A DNA stretch of 25,089 bases from Lichtheimia corymbifera B2541 (Eukaryota; Mucoromycota; Mucoromycetes; Mucorales; Lichtheimiaceae): NCBI GenBank assembly GCA_000697475.1, contig JNEU01000596.1:1-25089 (forward strand), given 5' to 3'. Position numbers and translations under genes: made by a program. Under the pieces are notes generated by a model. The model searched no databases, was not told where the DNA came from, and saw only the letters and a list, made by a program, of their open reading frames with translations. Shown in pieces: positions 1 to 10,429 of the stretch (the stretch's first letter is position 1; the number at the start of each line of letters is the position of its first letter).

Positions 1-294
1 TGTTCCCCGAGATTGCCCACCTCGAACCTGAAACTTTCACACAACATCCTTTCGACCACGCCGAGCAATTTCGTTCTCATAAAGTCCCCAAAGTCCATTA
101 TGAAAACATTAAATGTAGGAGAGACGATGAATGGATGGTAACATAAATAGGGTGTACGCGCCGTGCGCGCCGATATTGCTCATGGGGACGTCGAAACTTG
201 GTCAGGAGGTGCTCTCGGTCATGCTGATCAACATCGTTCTCACAAAGCCTCTACACATCATTATAAAAATTTAGAGATACAGACACTTTTATGT

Positions 295-477
295 TTTACA
301 TATGCTGAAAGCGTGATGCTATATGATAGGTGGTCTTTGTTCATTGTGAAGTAGCTTGACTTTAATAGAGTGGAAGGTGCGCAGGGGCGTGTTTGTGCGA
401 CACAGCTCATTTGCATGATACTTTGCAATAAACAAACACCACTTGTCATATAGCATCACGTTTTCAGCATATGTAAA
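295..477. repeat. 59-bp imperfect inverted repeat (tails of units B and C)
   Basis: Positions 295-353 and the reverse complement of 419-477 match at 52 of 59 positions by eye, with a 65-nt spacer. Six of the seven differences are transitions. A transcript through here could fold into a long hairpin. The arms are the 3' tails of repeat units B and C lying tail to tail. Confidence 0.8.
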
Positions 478-610
478 AACGTGAAAGTGCATTTATCTCA
501 AAACTTTACAATTAAACGCGGGCTCTTTCATAGAACAATATTGCTCGGCTGGGTCAAGTGCATCTTGTGTGCAAGTTTCACGACCAAGCTCGCCAATCCC
601 AAATTTCGCA

Positions 611-683
611 ATGTCACCACCAGCCTCGTCAGAAAAAAAGTCAAGAGGTCGACCTCCAGATCTACTTTGGCTGGAGGTGACAT
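611..683. repeat. Palindromic junction between repeat units C and D
   Basis: Positions 611-625 and the reverse complement of 669-683 match at 14 of 15 bases. The centre is a perfect 12-bp palindrome, GAGGTCGACCTC, at 645-656. The units continue outward in opposite directions from here, so this is the axis of a larger diverged inverted repeat spanning roughly 405-905. Confidence 0.75.
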
Positions 684-905
684 TGGATGAATCTGGGATT
701 GCCCATGATGAACATGAGAGCTGGGCAGTATATGCTTTCGACCCCGTCGAGCAACTTTGCTCTATGAAAGACCCCACGCTTGATTGTGAAATTAAGAGAT
801 ACGACCATCTGTATATTTTTACTATGCTGTAAAGTGTGATGCTATATAAAAAGAGGCCTTTGTTCGTTGTCGAGTAATTAACACTAATGGAGCCAAAGAT
901 GCAAA

Positions 906-1412
906 AGTGCTTGTGTAACGAAACTGAGGGCAGACTTGGAGGGTCGATCCTATTGGTGGAGCATGCATAACGGATCCATGCCTTATAGCGAGATATAGTC
1001 AGGTCCGCCTTTGATAGCCAACATGGATCTTTCAAAGTCAACCACGGTATGGTTAATAAACCAGCAAAGACCAGAGCTTTCGAATCTACCTTATAGGAAA
1101 GTGTGTGAAACGTGAGGCGTATAATTGCTTTTCTTAGCAAGGTCGAAGAGGATAGCTGGATGTATCTCAAAGGCCGTCAGGTCCGAGAATTTGTGCCAAG
1201 ACATAGATTATTTTGAATGCATTAGCCACTTCCGGTATATTAGCCATGTAGTAAAACCAAGGAAAGGGTTATTTATTATGCAGCAGTAGCAATGTTGTCA
1301 ATCTCACAGAGAGCGGCGACTATAATCTAAGCCCATGTCTCAGTTAAGCCCTTACGTTGATATGGTGTCACGCCGATAAAAAATATGCTTGAATCCTCAG
1401 GATATTGAATGA
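906..1412. other. Intergenic region upstream of the phosphoesterase gene
   Basis: I see no gene here. A 225-codon minus-strand reading frame that starts at 1170 runs antisense through repeat unit D and then sense through unit C; this follows from the palindromic repeat layout and is not convincing as a gene. The region presumably includes the promoter of the gene starting at 1413, but no clear motif stands out. Confidence 0.5.
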
Positions 1413-2358
1413 ATGGCTTGGATTTCGTCCTTCTTCTTCTTCCAACCCCAGCCTATGATCCTTGTTGGAGATTCCCCAAACGAGCTACCACCCAAAGCAG
1501 AAAACAAGACTCGCTTTGTCTGTGTGTCTGATACACATGGCAAAACCGCGTTCAATTTCCCAATACCCGACGGAGACGTCTTTAGCAAGTATCTTGACAC
1601 ACCACGCACACCGAGTTAAAGGGCCCATCACTGACCAACTTGGATTCCCAATAGTTCATTCCGGCGACGTTACAAAGTACAGCCATGAAGAAGAATGGTC
1701 AAAGAGCATAGCTTGGATTGCATCTCTACCGCATTCGTCAGTGTCTTTACCCAACTGTGACATACCACATCTCCAACCAACCTTTATTGTATAGAGTCAA
1801 AATTGTCACTGGTGGGAATCACGACTTTGACCTTGACGATCGCTTTGGGAATGTGACCAACAAGCAGGAGATACTGGCAAGCATGGAACAAGCAGGGATC
1901 ACGTATCTTGAACATGAGTTATATCAATTGCCTGAGGCGTTGGGTGGTTTCAAGATGTTTGTCAGTCCATATGCTCCAATGCACTTAGGCGGCGCATTCA
2001 TGCCTCGAGACTTGACACGTAAGTATTGGGATAGAGGAGGATGTCACACACTATCATGAGCACTGATGTACAATGTCAATGTTGGTTAGCGTATTGGGAG
2101 AAGATACCTCAAGACACCCAAATCCTGGTGACCCACACCCCACCCTATGGATATCACGATCGAACATCTCGAGGAATGCATGTCGGCTGCAAGGCATTAC
2201 TACGCAAGATAGAAGCAATACGACCACGCGTTTGTATATTCGGCCATATTCACGAGGCGCATGGATGGAGTCAGGAAAACGGGACGTTGATGATCAATGC
2301 TTGTATATGTGATAGACGTTATCGAGCCAGCCAACGACCTATTATCTTTGACTTGTAG
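1413..2358 (+). CDS. Calcineurin-like metallophosphoesterase (MPPED/239-like family)
   Basis: Predicted 248-residue dinuclear-metal phosphoesterase. Exons: 1413-1584, 1655-1736, 1795-2018, 2090-2358. The spliced product has the family motifs in order: VSDTHG (residues 38-43), IHSGDVTKY (from 58), VTGGNHDFDLDD (from 89), LVTHTPPYG (from 172) and FGHIHEAHG near the C-terminus. These supply the metal-binding Asp, His and Asn residues. Known relatives hydrolyse phosphodiesters or cyclic nucleotides; the substrate here is unknown. Intron 1 works in frame only as a GC-AG intron. Introns 2 (58 nt) and 3 (71 nt) are GT-AG. The ATG at 1413 is the first in frame; the in-frame ATG at 1455 could be used instead and would remove a Phe-rich stretch. 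The family call is strong; the start is less certain. Confidence 0.88.
1585..1654 (+). other. GC-AG intron (intron 1 of the metallophosphoesterase)
   Basis: The 70-nt intron starts with GCAAGT and ends with AATAG. It joins ...GACGTCTTTA to TTCATTCCGGC and gives DGDVFIHSGD, the expected family motif. The GT donors at 1578 and 1589 both put the next exon out of frame with every nearby AG. This is inferred from frame and motif continuity, without transcript data. Confidence 0.8.
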
Positions 2359-2972
2359 CAATGTATACATCATATAACAATAAAGACAGGGTACTACATA
2401 GAGCGCAATGCGGGGTTGAACTTGTAGTATGTTGTGATACGACGCAATTGGATTTGAAATGGACAATCTGATACGGATTTTGGATGAAAAAGGGATGTGC
2501 TTTTTTTCCCTGGCCTAACATCATCATCATGCCACACATACAGGTATTGTTTATTTGCATTTGATCCATTTGGGTTTTTGTATTCATGGCAATAATTCAA
2601 AAACAATAGATGGCGTGTGGGCTGGCCTTTGTAGCACCTGGAGAGCAATGCAAGCATTAAACAAAAGAAGTGACAAAAATGGTAACCTGTTTTTAATGGT
2701 GCCGAAACATGACCATGTTGGTTACACCTAACGAAATCCAATCTTTTTGTTTTCAGCCATGCTCGCTTATTCTTGGTGGGTGATTTGCACCGCATCACAC
2801 ACGCACACACGCACACTCACAACACACGCCCCTTATTTGCATTCCACTTGCAGCCCCACTTTATCCAATGTTTTTTTTTGCATGTTATTCTTTTTAAAGC
2901 CCTGACCATGTTAACATCCGATCCCCTTCTCTTTCCTCATTTCCTTTTCTTCCTTGCTTTACTTTTTCCCTC
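2359..2972. other. Intergenic region with CA-rich tract and pyrimidine-rich leader
   Basis: A possible polyadenylation signal, AATAAAG, lies at about 2380, just after the phosphoesterase stop. A CA-rich simple tract occupies about 2797-2826. From about 2926 to 2972 the plus strand is strongly pyrimidine-rich, right before the RhoGAP ATG. The open frames here (for example 2394-2816 on the minus strand) are low complexity and show no domain. Confidence 0.5.
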
Positions 2973-4260
2973 ATGACAGCGTCCCAATTCGCTACACCCC
3001 TATCGTCACAAGATGGTTCGCACATAAAACGACGCCACAAGTTTTATAACTTCATCAAAGGCCGTTTCAACACCTCGACAATAGATGAAGACGATGAGCC
3101 AAAGGGTAAACACATACATAACATTCATGCGTTCCTTGAATGAAGAAACTAAATTAACATTGTTAGGTATTTTCGGGGCATCTCTGGGCTATGCATCTCA
3201 ATGGAGCTCGCTGCAGCCGCATGGTCTAACCGTTCCCGATCCTGTTGCAAAATGTTTCACAGAAATCATCAAGCGAGGTAAAAAAGCATTAGAGATCTCA
3301 TCCATAACCAGTCAACTAATACCAATATTGAATAACTAGGTATGCATATCGAAGGTTTATTTCGATTATCAGGAGCTGCATCGGATGTACGCCAACTTGC
3401 GAACGAGTTTGACCGCCCACCCTATTACGGCAAACACCTTGATTTGTCGACTTATGACATCCATACGATTACAGGCGTAGTGAAAAAGTATTTGCGTGCG
3501 TTGCCCGAGCCAGTGATTCCTCGACACTTGCATTCTCGCTTTCTCCAAACCGCTTCATCACTGAATGATAATAATACAGCAGGTCCGTATACATCAAACA
3601 CCCGTGTTTTGTTGTCACATGAGGGACCATGAAATAACACGAGCGCTGTTCTTCTCATTGTTAGATCTCGAAGACTTGGCACATCTCATTCTCGAGTTAC
3701 CCCGACTCCATCGTCACCTGCTATGTTATATTCTTATTCTTGCTGGTACCATCCAACAACATGCAGATGTCAATATGATGTGCGCAGATGCATTAGCTGT
3801 TGTACTAGCACCCGTTTCTACCGGTCTTGAACAATTGCTACAGCATAACGTGACGAAAAAGAAACGACAGCTATTACGTCGCGAAGAAATGACTGATTTG
3901 GTCCAAACCAATGCTCAATGGACTATGGTGTGGACAGCTATGATTGAGAATTACGAGACGTTGCTCGATCGATGCATGCCGAAAATGGACGAAAAAGATC
4001 AAAAGGATGATGATCCTGATTTACGTGAACCAACGCCACCGTTTCAGACATTGTTGAATCAATTTGATCCTCGCCCTACCACAACCGCAAGCGTCTTTGC
4101 TACTACACCACCACCACGCCGCCATCAACATCAGCATCATCAACATCCTGAAGGATGGCGTAGCCTATTTACACCACCAGATGGTGCTCGACGTGTGTTG
4201 AAGCGATTGGCATCCGCTTCTTCGATGCGTCCTCCTTCGGTCCATCATCATTGGGTGTAA
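2973..4260 (+). CDS. RhoGAP domain protein (Rho GTPase-activating protein)
   Basis: Predicted 360-residue protein. Exons: 2973-3105, 3167-3277, 3340-3582, 3665-4260, with introns of 61, 62 and 82 nt. After a short basic N-terminus, a RhoGAP domain spans about residues 46-245: IFGASLGYASQW, then GMHIEGLFRLSG with the arginine finger at R90, then GVVKKYLRALPEPVIP, and a helix ending in ALAVVLAP. Such domains speed GTP hydrolysis by Rho/Rac/Cdc42 and shape actin and cell-wall growth. The position of the usual conserved Asn before LAVV(F/L)AP is Ala here (A205, codon 3790-3792), so GAP activity may be altered. The C-terminus is His- and Pro-rich without a recognised domain. The start follows a pyrimidine-rich leader and gives a clean splice. 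The third intron has an unusual GTCCGT donor. Confidence 0.88.
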
Positions 4261-5403
4261 ACCACTCAGTCATTTTCCCTTGCTGTTGTATATGTGAACA
4301 GTTCTTCCATTCTTTGCTCTCCACTCCCCATTACATTTCTTACTTCATTATGTCATGTATGCTCATCTCTTCTCCTCTTCCCCCTTTTTGTATTTTCTTC
4401 TTGTAGTATGCCTTTCTTCATCTGATTGCTTTTTCTTTTCTTTTGTCTTGTCTATGCCATGGACTCATTTTAAAGTCATCAGCACCACCATTCGTTCCTT
4501 TACATATCATTCCTCATGCACAGACATATATACATCATGTATCATAATAAGACAGCTTTATCCGAGATCTACTTATCATGCAATTGCTTCTTTTGGATTG
4601 ATGTTCCTTAATCTTGATGTTGACTTGGTTTCCAAGCAAATAACATGTAGCATCCATGAATCGTGTTGCTTCGTATCCGAAAAGAGCAACACCATAACCG
4701 TAACCTTTACCGCGTCAAAAGTGCTCCACATTGTGACACGGATGGTAGTGGCAAGCGTAAAGAAGTGCTGTGAGATTGTTTAGTGATATAATATTTGTAT
4801 TCATCATGACGGAAGATGATGTTGTCACTTTTCCTAATTGAATCTTTCAAATGCAGATGTCATTAGGTTTGTGCATTAATAGTACAAAAGTTAGTAATCC
4901 AAATGCAGTTGTTAATAGCATCTGTGATGCGCTTATAGCAAAGAAGCTAAGGTCATAAGCCATGTGATGATCCCTTCTTATGCACGCGTATGATTAGGAT
5001 CATCGGTGATTATACGTCAACAAGATGCACTACTTATCTACAAGGAGGTTTCGGTCCAAATGATCACCTTGCAGAAACCACGATAATAATAGATGCCATA
5101 CTGGGAAATGGAAAAAGGATATTCCTGATAATCTTTGAATTACGTGATGTGTCCGAAAACACATAAAAGCCTGGAATCATCCTTTTGCAGCTTGTTTCTG
5201 TTATGTGTTTATCGTAACCCACAGTATTTATTTTCACGAGAGGTAATGCGATAAGACCGAAATCTATACACCCCAACGGTATCATAGCAACCATAACGCT
5301 TTACCACAACAACAGCGTCACCATTTGTCATCCAACACCGTGATAGCTGTGAGCAACGAGATATCTATGACAGAATAAGAGAGTGGATCTTTTGAGCAGC
5401 ATC
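4261..5403. other. Intergenic region, no gene recognised
   Basis: The region follows the RhoGAP stop. Its first 200 bases are T- and C-rich and look like 3' UTR. A 142-codon frame at 4355-4783 encodes a low-complexity Ser/Phe-rich start and no motif; I regard it as chance. The minus frame at 5064-5294 is likewise unconvincing. No tRNA, repeat or array was seen. Confidence 0.45.
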
Positions 5404-5484
5404 ATGTCAGGTTTCACACAGAAGCAAATGGATCGATTGCGGGCTCATGGCTACTTTGGGAACGTGCGCTCCTACATCAAATAA
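5404..5484 (+). other. Possible 26-codon upstream ORF before the bZIP gene
   Basis: An ATG at 5404 opens a 26-residue frame (starting MSGFTQKQMDRL) that ends at TAA 5482-5484, 114 nt before the bZIP start codon. If transcription starts upstream of 5404 it would be a uORF able to control translation of the factor, as is known for some fungal bZIP genes. The overlapping AAATAAAAG at about 5479 could instead be a TATA-like element, which would put the ORF outside the mRNA. Confidence 0.25.
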
Positions 5485-5598
5485 AAGACGCAGACCAAAC
5501 CATCATCGCTTCTCCGAGTAACTCCTCGTTTTCCCGCTTCCTTTTCTTTCGCAGAATTCATATCACTTTACGTTCCTCCCCTCTTTACTTTTGCTGCC

Positions 5599-7440
5599 AT
5601 GGATAACCAACAAGGCTCAACGACATCCGATAAAAAGAAGCCTGGTCGAAAACCCACGTCAACTTCACCTGCATTACGCAAGGCACAAAACCGTGCAGCA
5701 CAACGTGCATTCCGTGAACGCAAAGAAAAGCATATTATAGAACTCGAAGCCGCCAGTAAACAGCTACGTGAACAGCGAGACAAGCTGATGACCGAGAACA
5801 AAGAGTTACGTAGCCATGTGGGTGTTCTTGGTCATGAAGGCTGGCATTTGAAAGGTGCTATGCTGAGTCTACAGCTGATGTGCTTTATGAACAATATTGC
5901 TATACCTGATCACAGCCCATACCTTGACCAACAGCAGCATTCACTTGCAAATGAATCCATTCATCCTGGTGTCATTTCAGCTTATAACACCGCCTGTAAA
6001 CGCAACACACCGCCTTCATTATTCTCCTCCCACAAAAAACATTACCCTCATGATCATAAAAGTGACAACAAAGATCAAACCCAACACTACATATCGACTG
6101 GTTCGATTCTCGTGTACAAAGACAGCATCCAGACAGTGGTGGGAAATCGCATCACCACACGGATCCGAGCTACACCACCACCTCAACCATCAGCTCCCCA
6201 TCCACCATCATCAGCAGATTCAGCCATGTCATTATCTTCATCATCTTCATCCGAAACATCCGAGACACCGGTATTCAAGCAATATAGTATGACAACAACG
6301 ACAAGCAGCTCTTCATCGCCTACAGGTACCGGTCAGCACCGCGTTTCAAATCATCGTGTATCGTTACACGGCAATGATGCCACATCTCCAGATTGTACCA
6401 GTGCAACAGCCGGTGAGGATGAACATGTGGAAAAGCACAGTCATGGTGTGATAGCCATGGATGAAGACAAAGAAGACGATGATGATGAAGCTGCTTTCAG
6501 TGCTCGACCCATTATGCTTACGCGCGAGCCGATTCCATCATTCAACACCGCCAGCTTGCAAACATTACAGCTACGGCATAAACTGCAGGCGGCGAGCTCC
6601 AAAATGGAAAGCGGCACATTTGTCATAAAACCTACGGTGTTACAGGTATGTGTGTGAAAAAAGGCATCTATTTTGTGGGGAGAAGAGTAAAAGTAAAAAA
6701 AAGCGAGCTAATATATTTACGTGGGGTTTTTTATCTTGTATTACAGACCACTGTATCACACGATCCTAGAATTGATTTGATACCCATTGCAGCCATGCGA
6801 GACCGAATGATTTTGTTTTTCGAATTATTTGACTTGGATGATTGCATTGCTTGTATCCTAAACGGCATTGAATACAAGGATGGTGATCCTTCCCACGCAT
6901 CGAGTTGGCGATTCCCATCTCAGTTTTATGAAGATTACTGGTACTTGACACCAGATTACAGCATTGATGATATCCGTCAACGATGGCCTGGCTTGGAAAA
7001 GATGCAAGCAGATGGCAGTATACATACCCTTTTATCCAAAGCCGCCAATAGCAGTCAACTTGCCTTGAGCGGTAATAATGATGATAATAACCCCTTGTTG
7101 ACAGAGCCAACGACAGCAGCAGCCTTGGAATCTCTCTTTCCTCATCATCATGGTCGACCATCCCAAGGTTATCCATTTGAGAATTTCTTGTCATCACAAC
7201 AGCAAGCATCCACCAATACCGCCAATGATTATGATTTTCTGCCCCCTCTCGAAAGCATCAACACGCAACAACCCTTCCAATACAAAATGTCACTGGATCA
7301 TGAGGAAGAAGACCATCATCGTCATCAGCCTATAACATTACGTCCTCCAGGTACATCTTTTTATGACACGCATCTTTTTGGTGGATCCATTTGCTAACAT
7401 AATCTGGGACATAGATGACATGTTGTTGGATCGTCGCTGA
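5599..7440 (+). CDS. bZIP transcription factor, Yap/Pap1-like, with C-terminal DUF3425-like region
   Basis: Predicted 558-residue nuclear DNA-binding protein. Exons: 5599-6645, 6747-7350, 7415-7440. The basic region NRAAQRAFRERKEKH (residues 31-45) has the N-x-x-A-Q-x-x-F-R signature of fungal Yap/Pap1 AP-1 factors and is followed by a heptad leucine zipper to about residue 80. The middle is Ser/Thr-, His- and Asp/Glu-rich and probably disordered. The second exon encodes DPRIDLIPIAAMRDRM and a WYLTPDYSIDDIRQRWPGLE stretch, resembling the fungal DUF3425 region found C-terminal to some bZIPs. I see no Cys-rich redox domain of the Yap1 kind. The last intron (64 nt) gives the ending PPDDMLLDRR; if it is retained, translation stops at 7397. 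The target genes are unknown; stress response is an inference from the family. Confidence 0.88.
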
Positions 7441-8590
7441 AGATTATCCTTGTGCTGTTATTAAAACCATCCTAGCTGAAGAGCTCCACACATAGAGAGG
7501 CTGGTCACTCTTGAATAAGATATCGACATATATATATTCGCCCAATGATGTCTTAGATGGAGAAAGAATGATCCACAACAAAGACTACATGTAGCCGTAT
7601 AAACCTACCATTATTATGCGAAGCACATGTTTTGACTGACTCGAAAACGTAACACAAAGAAAGAGAGAAACCGCATTATGTACAAGCCAAATTCTTTGTT
7701 TAAGCTTTGATCCGCCTGGGTCATTGTCTAAAGTGCGATGGATGGGAATTGAGCTACCCGCCTCATACAACCGGGTCTCATCCGTGTAATGCAATGCACA
7801 CGCTCAAGCCACTTGCCATCATTTCTGGTAATATTGTTGGCCCGTGCTCTTACATTTTCTCGTCGTTGTTACTCCAAACATTGAAAAGCTTCGTGTCAGC
7901 TTCATATGTTGACTATGTTATCTCCTCCTTTGACTCCAACCTGCTAGTCTTTGACTCATGTAACATAGCAAAGCGATCCATTCAACATGTCAGCTGCGTA
8001 AATTAATGGCTTGTGAATAGGTTGGATTCCTTTTTTTACTACAGTACCAGTTACTATTCAGAAAATGGATGGCTGGAGGTGTGAGAACTCTTGTGGCGAA
8101 CATCACATATGCACACATGCATGTGATTTATTGATTAACAAGACATGCGGCACATAGCAAGAAGAGTGTAATGTGTGTGATGACATGTGCGTAGTAGTAG
8201 TAGATGTAATTTGCTGAGGACATCATCGGCAATCCATTGCCGTTGCTATGGTATTTAACCAGCGCAGTTTGTGCCACTGTGCACACGGGAGCCCGGGATA
8301 AATCCCAATGCCAAGAGCTCAATGTCAACGTTTATTATCTTTGAAACCAACATTTATGAAAGGAGTATGCAATATAATACAGCTTAACAATCAACGAAAA
8401 CTGATCCACCTTGATGATGCTTCATTCCATGCAAGGGTTCCCAACAACAATAGATGTTGATGCGATCGTACCAGTGGAGGAGAATGGTAGTACAACAAAC
8501 GCGCAAGACGAAATAAGAACCCAGCATCGAGAGAGAACAGGTTGGACGCTTTTCCTTCTTTCCCTTTTTTTTCCTTGTACTTGTTTTCTC
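7441..8590. other. Intergenic region between bZIP and kinase genes
   Basis: I see no gene I can support. A 99-codon plus frame at 7707-8006 has no motif or splice context. The last ~40 bases (about 8551-8590) are a pyrimidine-rich leader right before the kinase ATG. The kinase frame is also open upstream to an ATG at 8411, so part of this region could encode an N-terminal extension of 60 residues. Confidence 0.45.
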
Positions 8591-10206
<1,616 letters not shown>

Positions 10207-10429
10207 TAAATGCAACGAGCGGCTTTCTTTTTTGTACAGCAATACTCAGACAGACCCATTTATTATTATATAAGGAGACAGGGATGATTCATACTTTAGG
10301 GAAGATCAACAAAGAAGCAAAATGGTATCAAATTTATACACATATCTAGTCTAATGGGATGCGGTGAAGAAGAAAGATGATGCGAGGGAGGGATTAAGGA
10401 ATATAAAAAGTATAAAGTGGGATAAGCTA

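Larger units (their letters stand above)
1..905. repeat. Cluster of four diverged copies of an unclassified repeat unit
   Basis: Four related copies are visible: A at about 9-146 (+, cut by the window edge), B at about 169-400 (+), C at about 405-650 (-) and D at about 651-905 (+). In sense orientation each stays open in one frame and gives related peptides: PFDHAEQFRSHK in A, ALGHADQHRSHK in B, ALDPAEQYCSMK in C and AFDPVEQLCSMK in D. B, C and D also share a 3' tail with a TATGCTG-AAA-GTGATGCTATAT core. B and C are tail to tail; C and D are head to head around a palindrome. I know no family with this sequence. It could be remnants of a short gene family or a non-autonomous mobile element. 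The repeat structure is seen directly; its nature is unknown. Confidence 0.75.

Noticed and set aside
493..1170. 225-codon minus-strand ORF
   Set aside because: It reads antisense through repeat unit D and sense through unit C; its length follows from the inverted repeat and it has no domain.
2394..2816. 140-codon minus-strand ORF
   Set aside because: It lies over the phosphoesterase 3' UTR and the RhoGAP promoter, with CA-repeat-derived low complexity and no motif.
4355..4783. 142-codon plus-strand ORF after the RhoGAP gene
   Set aside because: Low-complexity Ser/Phe-rich start over a T/C-rich UTR-like region, no motif and no splice context.
6100..6115. GGTTCGATTCTC resembling a tRNA B box
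   Set aside because: It lies inside the bZIP coding exon and no cloverleaf or A box can be formed around it.
8411..8590. N-terminal extension of the CaM kinase from ATG 8411
   Set aside because: In frame and open, but it crosses the pyrimidine-rich leader and encodes an atypical hydrophobic stretch; CaMKI proteins normally start near the position of 8591.
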